Shown: piece after piece, positions 34,972 through 44,358 of the stretch
Numbering within the stretch: position 1 is the stretch's first letter
Layout of the letters: every line of letters begins with the position of its first letter
Assembly: GCF_927798175.1 (NCBI RefSeq)
Contig: NZ_CAKMMP010000003.1
Location: forward strand, 451,114 to 515,113
Source: Paenibacillus sp. JJ-223
Lineage (GTDB): Bacteria; Bacillota; Bacilli; Paenibacillales; Paenibacillaceae
Direction of reading: 5' to 3'
DNA length: 64,000 nt
Translations under genes and position numbers: made by a program
Notes under the pieces: generated by a model
Database searches by the model: none
What the model saw: the letters and a program-made list of their open reading frames with translations, nothing else
What the model was told of the DNA's origin: nothing

Positions 34972-37358
34972 ACGCCGCGTCCGGCTTGGACATGGATGAG
35001 CTGCTGCGTCTGTTTGACACCAGCGTGTTCAATACGGACGGCGGAACCTTGTATTTTCCAGTGAGGCATCACAGTCCTGCTTGTTCCTACCATTTATTGA
35101 AGCTGATTGATTTGTATAAGCCGGATATGATCCTGATCGAAGGCCCGGAAAGCGGAAACCCGCTGCTTGGCGTCCTGGCAGACGAAGCAACAGTTCCTCC
35201 GGTCAGCCTGTATTATACGTACGAAAATGAAGACGGCAGAGATGCTTGCTATTATCCCATGCTGCGTTATTCTCCGGAGTACGTGGCCATCAGGGAGGCA
35301 GCCAGGCGCGGCATCCCGGCCCGTTTCATCGATCTGGATTACCACCACCTGGCCGGAACGCAAACCTCGGAGCGAAGGGAAGTCTCGGGCCAGGATGAAA
35401 CATTGCTCGCCGGATCGGAGTTTATTCAGCGCTTGTGTCAAAAGGCGAATTGCCGCAGCTTTGACGAGCTTTGGGAGAAAGTGTTCGAGATCGGCGGTTT
35501 GGCCAAAACGACGCGCGAATTTGTGCTGGACGTATTTACGTACTGCACATGTTCTAGAATGTGCTATACGCCGAGCCAGCTGCTGGCATCCGGCGATTTG
35601 GCAAGGGAAGCCCGGATGCGCGAACACATCGCGGAAGCCGCCGGCGCATATGAACGGGTGCTGGTGATTACGGGAGGATTTCATACCTATGGCTTGCTCA
35701 TAGAGCCAGCAGCCGCACCGGGCGGCGGAGCATCACATCAAGATACGTTACCTCAGACAGCTCCCGTATCGCATCAGATTTACCCAATGGTTTATACCTA
35801 TGCAGAGGCGGATCGGTTGAACGGTTATGCCAGCGGCATGCCTTTCGTCAGCTATTATGAATGGATCTGGGAACATTTGCAGCGAAAGAAAAACCGCCCA
35901 TACGAACGAGTCGCCGTCGATTTGCTGGCCAAACTGACGCGCAAACTGCGGAGTCGCGATGAACATGTGTCCACAAGCGACGCCATTGAAGCGTATCGCA
36001 TGATTCAGGATCTGGCGGCGCTGCGAGGCAAAACGGAAGGCGGGGTCTATGAGCTCATGGACGCGGCGTTGTCCGCCTTTATCAAGGGCGAGCTTACGCT
36101 CGCGACGGAACAGCCTATGAAAGAACTGCAGCAATTGCTGACCGGAGATGCCATCGGCACTGTGGCACCGAATCCTTTCAGCGTTCCGATCGTTGAAGAC
36201 TTTAAAGCTTGGTGCAAAGAGCTAAAACTCCAGATCGGAACGACGGGCCAGCATAAAAAGGTGTTGGATCTGTATGCGAAAAAGGAACATCGCCGATTAA
36301 GCCAGCTCTTTCAATGCGTTACATACTTGGTGCCGCATTTCGCGGAGCGGCAATCCGGTCCGGATTGGGTTGCCCGGCGCGACATGAACCTGGTTCGTGA
36401 GACTTGGGTCTATGCGTATTCATCACGCGTTGAAGCCCGTTTGATTGAAAGCTCGCTCTATGGAGGCACGCTTCGCGAGGCGGCAGCCCGCAAAATGGAA
36501 GAAGAGATGCAGGGCATTCCCGATCATCACAGCGGAGAGCTTGCCCAGCGCATGCTGCGTGCCCTGTTGATGGGGCTGCAGGATACCGCCGAACGGTTAT
36601 ACAGTCAGGTACGCGCCGCTTTGCGCAAAGACGGCCATTTCCTTTCTTTATGCGACAGCCTGCACACGCTGAACCGGATTCGTCAGCATCGCCACTTGCT
36701 CGGAATTGCAAATGATGACAGGCTGCGATTGCTGGTGGTGGAGGCATATCGAAATGCGGTGGACAAGCTGCCGCAGCTAGCCCATACGAACCAGGACGAG
36801 CACGCTGCCATCATTCAGGGATTGAAGCTGTTATCGATGCTGGCGGACTCGGCCGAACAGCCATTCGAGGACGAAACGTTCCGTTCCTACTTGAACGATC
36901 TGCTTATGGATCAGGGACTTCCCCCTCAATTGGAAGGGGTCTGCGTTGCCATATCCTCCGGGCTCGGCGACAGGCCAAAGCAGGAAATTACCCAGCGCGC
37001 TCGGTCTTATATTCGCGGTACACCGGAGCAAATGCTGCAAACCGCGCTGTATTTGCAAGGTGTTTTTGCGATTTCGCGCGATGCATTCCTGTATGAAGAT
37101 GAGCTGTTGCAGGAATTGAACTATTTGGTGGCGCAGCTGCCTACGGAGGATTTTATCGGCATGGTTCCCGAATTGCGCCTGGCCTTTACGTTTTTTACGC
37201 CGATGGAAGTTGCGTTGATTGCGGAACGGGTAGCCGGCCTCTTCCAAGTTCAGGTGGACGAGCTTTCCCTTCCCGCTATGGACGAAAGAGTGCTGGTACA
37301 GGCAAAGGCTTGGGATGAAGCGATCCGAAAGGAGTTTGAGGCATGGAAACTGATCTGA
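34959..37358 (+). CDS. DUF5682 family protein (YehM-like)
   Basis: A 799-residue protein with the family start VFNTDGGTLYFPVRHHSPACSYHL (RHHSPAC at 36-42), then MILIEGPESGNPLL near 57-70 and VLVITGGFHTYGLL near 233-246. These conserved His, Glu and GGFH positions look enzymatic and recall the EreA/ChaN/TIKI group of folds, an inference only. The C-terminal 450 residues are mostly helical repeats. No signal peptide or membrane segment. ATG 34959 sits inside the end of the AAA gene, and its own end overlaps the VWA start by 16 bases. Function not known. Confidence 0.88.
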   Translation: MDRVNAASGLDMDELLRLFDTSVFNTDGGTLYFPVRHHSPACSYHLLKLIDLYKPDMILIEGPESGNPLLGVLADEATVPPVSLYYTYENEDGRDACYYPMLRYSPEYVAIREAARRGIPARFIDLDYHHLAGTQTSERREVSGQDETLLAGSEFIQRLCQKANCRSFDELWEKVFEIGGLAKTTREFVLDVFTYCTCSRMCYTPSQLLASGDLAREARMREHIAEAAGAYERVLVITGGFHTYGLLIEPAAAPGGGASHQDTLPQTAPVSHQIYPMVYTYAEADRLNGYASGMPFVSYYEWIWEHLQRKKNRPYERVAVDLLAKLTRKLRSRDEHVSTSDAIEAYRMIQDLAALRGKTEGGVYELMDAALSAFIKGELTLATEQPMKELQQLLTGDAIGTVAPNPFSVPIVEDFKAWCKELKLQIGTTGQHKKVLDLYAKKEHRRLSQLFQCVTYLVPHFAERQSGPDWVARRDMNLVRETWVYAYSSRVEARLIESSLYGGTLREAAARKMEEEMQGIPDHHSGELAQRMLRALLMGLQDTAERLYSQVRAALRKDGHFLSLCDSLHTLNRIRQHRHLLGIANDDRLRLLVVEAYRNAVDKLPQLAHTNQDEHAAIIQGLKLLSMLADSAEQPFEDETFRSYLNDLLMDQGLPPQLEGVCVAISSGLGDRPKQEITQRARSYIRGTPEQMLQTALYLQGVFAISRDAFLYEDELLQELNYLVAQLPTEDFIGMVPELRLAFTFFTPMEVALIAERVAGLFQVQVDELSLPAMDERVLVQAKAWDEAIRKEFEAWKLI

Positions 37359-38521
37359 ATATGCATGAAGCCGCTGGCGAGTCGGCGAAACGCAGTTCAT
37401 CGGAAGCGCTCAATCGCTGGCGATTGATCCTCGGAGAATCGGCGAGCGAAGGTTTATGCCAGGCTGACGGCTTTGACGAGCAGCATTTCCAATATAACGA
37501 AGTGGATGAAATACTGGACTATTTATACAGCCGCGAATACGGGGAAGATCAGGGCTATCGGCAAGAAGGGGGCCGAGGTCCTTCCAATCTGACGGTACCC
37601 AAATGGCTGCATAAGGTTCGGAAGCTGTTTCCGAAACAGACGGTCGAGATTTTGGAAAAACAGGCATTGGACCGTTACGGACTCACCGAACTGTTGACGG
37701 ACAAAAAATTGCTTGAGTCGCTTGAACCCAATATGGGCTTGCTCAAAAACATTATGCAGTTCAAAGGCCGCATGAAGGGCGAGGTGTTGAAAAGCGCCAA
37801 AGAGATCGTGCGGCAAGTCGTGGAAGACTTGCGCAGAAAACTGGAGTCGCAAACGCGCGCCAGCATTATGGGCAAACGCTCGCGATATGCACATAGCCCG
37901 GTTCGCTCGCTGCGCAATCTGAACTTCAAGCGAACGGTGACCAAAAACCTGAAAAACGTCGATCGCGTCAATCGAAGGTTCATCATAGACCGGTTGTATT
38001 TCGACGGCAATATTCAACCGCACAATAAGTGGAACGTGATCATCGGCGTGGACGAAAGCGGCAGCATGCTGGACTCGGTAATCTACAGTTCAGTGATGGC
38101 GAGCATTTTTTACCGGCTCAATGCGCTGCGCACCAAATTGTTCATTTTCGATACCCAAGTTGTTGATCTCAGCGACCGGCTCGACGATCCGGTGGATCTG
38201 TTAATGAACGTGCAGCTTGGCGGGGGCACGCATATTGCCAAAGCACTGCGTTATGGTGAAACGTTGATCGATAACCCCGGAAAAACGATTTACATCCTCG
38301 TCAGCGATCTGGAGGAAGGTTATCCGATCCAGCACATGTATAAAGCTTGCAAAGATATTCTGGATTCGGGCTGCAAGCTGCTGGTGCTGACGGCGCTTGA
38401 TTTCAACGGGGACTCCGTCTACAACAAACATGCAGCCCAGACACTCGTCAATATGGGGGCGCACGTTGCCGCCATTACGCCCAACGAGCTGGCAGATTGG
38501 ATCGGAGAGATCATAAGTTGA
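37343..38521 (+). CDS. VWA domain protein (YehP-like)
   Basis: A 392-residue protein: a helical N-terminal domain (about 20-220) containing LNRWRLILGESASEGLC and SNLTVPKW, then a von Willebrand A domain from about 230. The MIDAS metal site is intact: DESGS at 237-241, T296 in LGGGTHI, and SDLEEG near 323. The layout strongly resembles E. coli YehP. VWA proteins of this kind bind substrates or partners for MoxR ATPases (compare RavA-ViaA and NorQ-NorD). Start ATG 37343 overlaps the end of the DUF5682 gene. Confidence 0.92.
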   Translation: METDLNMHEAAGESAKRSSSEALNRWRLILGESASEGLCQADGFDEQHFQYNEVDEILDYLYSREYGEDQGYRQEGGRGPSNLTVPKWLHKVRKLFPKQTVEILEKQALDRYGLTELLTDKKLLESLEPNMGLLKNIMQFKGRMKGEVLKSAKEIVRQVVEDLRRKLESQTRASIMGKRSRYAHSPVRSLRNLNFKRTVTKNLKNVDRVNRRFIIDRLYFDGNIQPHNKWNVIIGVDESGSMLDSVIYSSVMASIFYRLNALRTKLFIFDTQVVDLSDRLDDPVDLLMNVQLGGGTHIAKALRYGETLIDNPGKTIYILVSDLEEGYPIQHMYKACKDILDSGCKLLVLTALDFNGDSVYNKHAAQTLVNMGAHVAAITPNELADWIGEIIS

Positions 38522-38585
38522 ATGGGTCCAATTTATATAACCTTGTTTGGATGAACCATAGCTACACATTTTAAAGGAGGCATGT

Positions 38586-41500
38586 ATGATGTTAACCGCA
38601 GATCGTGCATTGGAGGCCTTGATCGAAAAATTCGCCACCGAGTGTTCGCGGGAATACTCGGTACAAACGGACCGAAGCGGCTCCATCTATGACTATATTA
38701 TGGGCAATACCGACGAATTTCCGGATATGTTGGGCAAATCGAGCCACTATGCATATTTCAGCATGGAAACGCTCATGAAAATTGGTAAAAGGGATGCGGG
38801 GGACGTCTTTTTCCGTGCCGGCTCCATTCTCATTCATCTGGAGTCCCGATACTCCCGAAATTCGTGGAGACAGGATGCCTTTTCCGTTTGTCTTGGCGAA
38901 GATGCCAACGCGTACGGATTGGGAGGCAAGACCAAAGGCAAAGATCGGATGGGGCCTGTTATTGCCCGTCTGGACAAAATTCGTGCATTTGCAGGCGAGC
39001 GCGAAATCGTGGATGAGTTGAAAAGCAGGCTGGGAGCGATTCAGACCCATCTGAAACAAAAGAAAGCCAATCGATCCAACAGCTGTTATGACATCGTAAA
39101 CGCGCTTCTTTTGCTCCGTGCCTATGCCGGCCTGAATGGCGATGCACAGCACGGCGCACAGGTTCAGCTGTTCCATCAAGGTTTGCCGGAACTGTTCCAA
39201 GCGGTCTTCGCGGGAAATGTTTCCGAGCTTCGTACGCTTTTGCACCGGATGTGCGAACCGCTCGTGGTCGGCTACATGCAGACGAAGGACAATCGATCAT
39301 GGTATGAGCTGGATCATGAATACCTTGAATCCAAACGCAAGCAACTCATCGATGAAAAGTATGCGGATACGGTTTTGCGGGAAAAAGATCGGGTATCTGC
39401 CGGCGATTTCCATTCCACGCTGCTGCTGATCAGCAGCGCTTTGTTATACGTGATCAACATCCAAGGGGGAAAGAACGCATTTCTAGAGCATCAAGACGAG
39501 CTGAGCCTCGTTTTGCTTGAGTCGATGCGAGAACTGCACGAAATCTATCCTCTGGAGGTGCGTCAATACCTGCTCGCGATGGATTACCGCGCGAAAAACG
39601 TGGATGAGCTGCTGAGCGGCTTGGTCCCGACGGACGAGCCTTATCAGCTGATCGAGCAGCTGCGCACGGATCTGTACAGTTATTTTGTGCCGTGGCAGTC
39701 GCTGGAAGCCGCCGTGTTGGCCGACACTGAGCGGGCAAAGCGCACGTATGCGCTCTCGCGCTCTGCTTATTTCAAATTATATATTCACTACGTGCTTGAA
39801 AAGCATGATATTTCGCTACCGTCCGGATCGGGAACGATCGAAGAAGCCGTCTTCGCCGCACTGGCCCATCCAACGGACGGAGGCCGGTACGGTCTGAACA
39901 TGTCCCGTTATTTGAAAGGGGAAACCTCGCTCGAGGATTATTGGAAAGACAACTTGAATCTCGGGTTGTTCACCCATTTGAACCGGGATGCCAAACGTAT
40001 TGCCAACCTGATTGCAATTACGTTCCTGCCGGTACGTTCCGAAGCGATGCGGCGGTTTGCCATCCTGATTTCCCGTCCCCAAACCGGGACGTTGGAGGCT
40101 TTGTCCGATCTCTACTCCTCCTATGCGTTCAGTGGAGAGAAGCTGCTTGATGCGTACAGCAACGATCCGGACGTGGACGATGAAAACCTGCTTTCGAGCT
40201 TGCTTCAATTGAACGGCATTCGTGAATACAGCTACCGATCGATGCCTCAGGATGAATATACCCGGATCATCGGAAACCATCTGGATGCTGCATTCAAGCA
40301 GTACAAAAACCTGCCTGCAGAAACGCGCCAGCTTGCGCTGGAAATTGCGTTTGCGGAAGATCAAGAGCTTTCGGTCGAGCAGTTGTCGCAGGCGCTTCGG
40401 TTGGGACTTCAGGATTCGTCCAAAAAAGCCAATGCGCTCGCCACGTCGCGCTTCAACCGCACGCCGGATGCGGAGCTGTACATTCACATCTATCGTGCGG
40501 AGAAAAAGGCCGGCATCAAGGAAATGGTGTTGAACGCCATTCGCGGGCTGCCTGATCCCAAAACGGCCTATCAAACGCTTCTACAAAGCGAGAAATCCGC
40601 AGAGTGGAAAGCATTGATTCAAATTCTGCTGGATACCGCCGATTTGAGCCCGGTACATGCCCATGCCGCGCTGGCAGACCAAGCCGATGCCAAAAAAGTA
40701 TCCCGTTTGAACTGGCTGTCGTTGAAGGATCTGCCTGATCTTATGGATCACGAAGGAACGCCGCTCGATGAACGAATCAAAAAATATGTACTGCTTCAGT
40801 CCATGGACTATACGGCCGCCCCGAATGAAAGCTTGAATGAAGTACGTACCTATGCCACCGTGGAATCGCTCTCCCGTTTCGCCGTTGAATTGCTGCAGCT
40901 TTGGATTCAGGAAGGGGCGCCTGCCAAAGAAAAATGGGTAATGTATCTGTCCGTGCTGTTCGGCGATTTGCAGCTCGTTGCCATTTTCAAGCGTCAAATC
41001 AAGGAATGGACCGAGTCGAGCCGGGGAGCTATTGCCGCCGATGCGGTCAGAGTATTGGCTTATTTGAAGGCTCCTGCCGCTCTAATGGCGATCGATTCGA
41101 TCAAACGTACGGTGAAAAATCGCCAGGTCAAGGGCTCCGCTGAGGAAGCGCTGCTGCTGGCCGCCGAAAATATGGGACTGACGACGGAGCAGCTGGAGGA
41201 TCGGCTGGTTACTTCACTCGGTTTTGACGAAAAAGGGACGCAGCGGCTCAGTTATGGCGAACGCAGCTTCTTGATCAAGGTGAACAGCGATTTGCAGCTT
41301 GCGGTATGGAACGAAGAAACCGGAAAATCGGTCAAATCGCTGCCCGCGCCTGCGCAAAAAGACGATCCGGAACTTGCGGCCAAGGCGAAAGCCAGCTTTG
41401 CCCAATTGAAGAAAGACCTTAAAGCCATGGTCACCATACAGTCTCAACGTTTGGAGGAATCGTTGTCCAAGCAGCGTCTGTGGACGGCGGAGGAGTGGAA

Positions 41501-42143
41501 AAACCTGTTCGTCGATAACGTGATCATGCAAAAGTTTGCGGTAGGCTTAATTTGGGGCGTGTATGAGGACAATGAACTTGCAGCAACCTTCCGCTATATG
41601 GAAGACGGCACGTTTAATACGGTGGATGAAGACGAATATGAATTGGACCCTGCCTTCAAGGTTGGTCTGGTTCATCCGCTTGAATTGGAGGCATCCGACA
41701 TTGCCGCATGGAAGACGCAGCTGGAGGATTACGAGATCAGCCAGCCGTTCGCCCAGCTTGAACGCGAGATTCATGTTGTGGACGAGGAAGATCAGGCGAA
41801 GAGCGAATATGATCGTCTGCCGGAGTCAGACCTTTCACCAACGGCGTTTCCGAAAGCTTTGGAGAAATACGGCTGGATCAAGGGGCCTGCCATGGATGGC
41901 GGTTGGTTTAACGAATTTTACAAAGAATACGGCGAGCTTGTTGCAGAGCTGCGATTCAGCGGTACAAGCATTACGTATTATGAAGGAATGGAAGACATTA
42001 CGCTCGAATCCCTGATTTTCTTTAACCCAGGGAACCAGAAACAATATTATTACAGCGACCACAAAGCGATTTCTTTGGGCAAGGTCCCGGGGCGCGTGTT
42101 CAGTGAAACGTTGTATGACATCTTGAGAGCATCGGGGCGCTGA
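38586..42143 (+). CDS. Giant DUF4132/DUF5724 protein (YehI-like)
   Basis: An 1185-residue protein, among the longest in the window. The N-terminal 700 residues form helical, HEAT-like material. The C-terminal third bears the DUF4132 block: a W-containing beta segment FAVGLIWGVYEDNELAATFRYMEDG, then VGLVHPLELEASDIAAWK and the QPFAQLEREIH motif, near 970-1060. E. coli YehI has nearly the same length. No signal peptide or transmembrane segment. AAAGGAGG precedes ATG 38586; the second ATG at 38589 is equally possible. It is separated by 64 bases from the VWA gene and by 4 from the SWIM gene. Function unknown. Confidence 0.88.
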   Translation: MMLTADRALEALIEKFATECSREYSVQTDRSGSIYDYIMGNTDEFPDMLGKSSHYAYFSMETLMKIGKRDAGDVFFRAGSILIHLESRYSRNSWRQDAFSVCLGEDANAYGLGGKTKGKDRMGPVIARLDKIRAFAGEREIVDELKSRLGAIQTHLKQKKANRSNSCYDIVNALLLLRAYAGLNGDAQHGAQVQLFHQGLPELFQAVFAGNVSELRTLLHRMCEPLVVGYMQTKDNRSWYELDHEYLESKRKQLIDEKYADTVLREKDRVSAGDFHSTLLLISSALLYVINIQGGKNAFLEHQDELSLVLLESMRELHEIYPLEVRQYLLAMDYRAKNVDELLSGLVPTDEPYQLIEQLRTDLYSYFVPWQSLEAAVLADTERAKRTYALSRSAYFKLYIHYVLEKHDISLPSGSGTIEEAVFAALAHPTDGGRYGLNMSRYLKGETSLEDYWKDNLNLGLFTHLNRDAKRIANLIAITFLPVRSEAMRRFAILISRPQTGTLEALSDLYSSYAFSGEKLLDAYSNDPDVDDENLLSSLLQLNGIREYSYRSMPQDEYTRIIGNHLDAAFKQYKNLPAETRQLALEIAFAEDQELSVEQLSQALRLGLQDSSKKANALATSRFNRTPDAELYIHIYRAEKKAGIKEMVLNAIRGLPDPKTAYQTLLQSEKSAEWKALIQILLDTADLSPVHAHAALADQADAKKVSRLNWLSLKDLPDLMDHEGTPLDERIKKYVLLQSMDYTAAPNESLNEVRTYATVESLSRFAVELLQLWIQEGAPAKEKWVMYLSVLFGDLQLVAIFKRQIKEWTESSRGAIAADAVRVLAYLKAPAALMAIDSIKRTVKNRQVKGSAEEALLLAAENMGLTTEQLEDRLVTSLGFDEKGTQRLSYGERSFLIKVNSDLQLAVWNEETGKSVKSLPAPAQKDDPELAAKAKASFAQLKKDLKAMVTIQSQRLEESLSKQRLWTAEEWKNLFVDNVIMQKFAVGLIWGVYEDNELAATFRYMEDGTFNTVDEDEYELDPAFKVGLVHPLELEASDIAAWKTQLEDYEISQPFAQLEREIHVVDEEDQAKSEYDRLPESDLSPTAFPKALEKYGWIKGPAMDGGWFNEFYKEYGELVAELRFSGTSITYYEGMEDITLESLIFFNPGNQKQYYYSDHKAISLGKVPGRVFSETLYDILRASGR

Positions 42144-42147
42144 TTAC

Positions 42148-43950
42148 GTGACGTCATTTGAACGGAAATTTCAGGCATTCGCCGAGCTTTGTACCGAAGA
42201 TTATTTGATCCGCCATGCCAATAAAGGATTGTACAAGCGTTCCTTGAAGGACATTGCCCAAGGCGTGAGTGTGCAGTACGAATGGGGAGAGACGGCCGTA
42301 ACGTGCCATCTGGGCGACGGCATCACGTGCACCTTGGAAAGCACCTTGGATCACTGGAACTGCTCATGCCCTTCGGATCATTTGTGCAAACATGTGTTGA
42401 TCTCCATTTTGTTTTACCAACAGACGCATGCCGCAGCCGAGGTGCCTGCCGATAAAGCACATAACGTTAATCCGGAACAGGCCTTGACGGAGGCGGAATC
42501 CGGATCGGTTAAGACTCATGTGGCGACTGACGGGGCTGATCGTGAGGATGCTGCTGCCCCGGAAGCCCGGTCGCGATCCCGGTTCGAATGGATGCTGCAC
42601 GCCGACTTGCTTGCTTTGATCCGATCGTACAGTGCCTCTGCCCTGGAAGAAGTCATGTTCCGCCTGAGTTATCCCGAAGACATTGAAGTCATTCATGACT
42701 CCTTGCTCACGGTGCGGCTTGTTCGGCAAAACATCGAAGTCTCTTTCACAGAAGAGCCTGGTTTAAGCAAAGCGCTATGTAAGGTGAAACAGGCTGCCGG
42801 GAATATGGCCAAACTGGAAGCATTGCTTCGTTATCGGAAGAAGCACGGACTTCACGATGCGGACACGCTTGGCGGAAAGGCATATGAAGCTAAATTCTCG
42901 CTGGAGACGGTCAAAGAGTGTCGTCGCATGTTAGCTGAAATGTTACGGGTAGGGTTAGCTCGCTTGCCAGAATCGTACATGGCCCAGCTCGAAACGTTGG
43001 CGATCACAGCCCACAGCGGCAATCTGCCGGATATCGAACGCAGTTTGCGAGGAATCCAGGGGGAACTTCAGCTTTTTCTGACCAGGCATATTCGTTTCTC
43101 CATGCCAACCATGCTTGATCGGGTCACGAAGCTGTACCTTGCTCTGCAGGTATTGGAACAGAAGCAGGTATCCACCATGCAGCAAAGCCAGCTGATCGGC
43201 AGCTTTCGCAGCAAGTATTATACAGTCCCTGATCTGCATCTATATGGACTTGGGGCAGATGCTTGGGAGACGCAGTCGGGTTATCGGGGGATCACGTACT
43301 ATTTTTACGGGCTGCAGGACCAGCAAATGTATACCTTCAGCGACGTTCGCGCCGTATATTACGAGCAACAGCAATTCCAGTTCGACGATCATTACCGTTC
43401 GACGATACCGTGGCTGCCCAACGTAAGCTTCCGGGAATTTGCAGGCGAAGAGCTGTGTTTCCACGGGATTAAGGTCAACGAAGATCGCAGACTCTCATCC
43501 GGAGAGGGAGCCAAGCTGAAACTGTTGACACGAAGGCCGGTAGAAGAGATGGATTTTGGCCCCCTTGCACAAGAGTTTTCTGCCCTTTCGGGTAGTGGAG
43601 GGCCAAGATCATATCAACTGTTCTCCATGCCTCAGGAGCAGCTTGCTCTGGTAAAAGTCACCCGTGTTTTCGATCAAGCCTATGACAAACAGAAGCAAGA
43701 GCTGACGCTTACGGTAGAGAGCGATCGCGGAGAACTGCTTGATCTGTCGTTTCCTTACGACAAGGATTGGAGCACGATGATCAGCCGTTTGGAATCCGGG
43801 CATGGCATCGCCAAGCTGGAACATTTCCTCGTATTTATGCGTGTCGAGGCCGGACGCTTGCGTCCCATCAGTTTTCTGAAAGGGCAGCAGGTGATCAACC
43901 TGAAGCTGGATGCCGGTTATGGAAGGATGGGACGGTTTGCAAGAATATAA
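42148..43950 (+). CDS. SWIM zinc-finger protein (YehQ-like)
   Basis: A 600-residue protein from a GTG start. The SWIM motif CxCx5CxH is complete in WNCSCPSDHLCKHVL (C72, C74, C80, H82), after an N-terminal region (RSLKDIAQGVSVQYEWG) that matches such fingers in bacteria. The rest has mixed helices and beta strands with no familiar domain. SWIM fingers bind DNA, RNA or proteins. It starts four bases after the DUF4132 stop, so is surely cotranscribed, and its end is overlapped by the sixth gene. It corresponds to YehQ in the E. coli group. Confidence 0.88.
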   Translation: MTSFERKFQAFAELCTEDYLIRHANKGLYKRSLKDIAQGVSVQYEWGETAVTCHLGDGITCTLESTLDHWNCSCPSDHLCKHVLISILFYQQTHAAAEVPADKAHNVNPEQALTEAESGSVKTHVATDGADREDAAAPEARSRSRFEWMLHADLLALIRSYSASALEEVMFRLSYPEDIEVIHDSLLTVRLVRQNIEVSFTEEPGLSKALCKVKQAAGNMAKLEALLRYRKKHGLHDADTLGGKAYEAKFSLETVKECRRMLAEMLRVGLARLPESYMAQLETLAITAHSGNLPDIERSLRGIQGELQLFLTRHIRFSMPTMLDRVTKLYLALQVLEQKQVSTMQQSQLIGSFRSKYYTVPDLHLYGLGADAWETQSGYRGITYYFYGLQDQQMYTFSDVRAVYYEQQQFQFDDHYRSTIPWLPNVSFREFAGEELCFHGIKVNEDRRLSSGEGAKLKLLTRRPVEEMDFGPLAQEFSALSGSGGPRSYQLFSMPQEQLALVKVTRVFDQAYDKQKQELTLTVESDRGELLDLSFPYDKDWSTMISRLESGHGIAKLEHFLVFMRVEAGRLRPISFLKGQQVINLKLDAGYGRMGRFARI

Positions 43951-44224
43951 TGCCATATTGGAACGAATCCAAAGCTGGGGTGAAGAAATGCTGCTGCGGG
44001 GACTGACCCAATTCAGCATGAAGGATGTTGACGTACTGGAAGCGATTCTTGAACAGGTAAAGCGCTTTGAGGCGTCTTTCCTGCAAGAGTTAGTGGGTCA
44101 CCTCGTGGATCAGGGGAGGAAAATGGCGCTGGGTGATGGCGATGAGGTTCAGCTCCTGGATCTGTATTGCCGCATCACCCAATATGTGAGACTTGGATTG
44201 CAAGAGCCATCCTCGTACAAATAG
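43910..44224 (+). CDS. Small helical protein, last gene of the MoxR-VWA operon
   Basis: Up to 104 residues, without any domain I recognise. It seems all-helical, with two amphipathic stretches (MKDVDVLEAILEQVKRFEASFL and GDEVQLLDLYCRITQYVRLGL). The start is ATG 43910 or ATG 43919; both lie inside the SWIM gene's end, an overlap of 32-41 bases, and neither has a strong ribosome site, so coupling is likely. It lies before the operon terminator and may be a dedicated partner of the SWIM or DUF4132 protein. I recall no such gene in the E. coli group. Confidence 0.7.
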   Translation: MPVMEGWDGLQEYNAILERIQSWGEEMLLRGLTQFSMKDVDVLEAILEQVKRFEASFLQELVGHLVDQGRKMALGDGDEVQLLDLYCRITQYVRLGLQEPSSYK

Positions 44225-44232
44225 GCAGGATC

Positions 44233-44272
44233 AAAGATTTGCAGGGGATGACTCCTCTGTAAATCTTTTTTT
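44233..44272 (+). terminator. Intrinsic terminator of the six-gene operon
   Basis: AAAGATTTGCAG pairs with CTGTAAATCTTT (one G-U), followed by TTTTTTT. Confidence 0.85.
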
Positions 44273-44358
44273 GTTGGCATTAAGTAAATTCGAGGTTTCA
44301 TTCGTATATAAAGTGAATTCGGTTTGAGCATTTAACCCTATAAGAAAGGAGGCTCACG

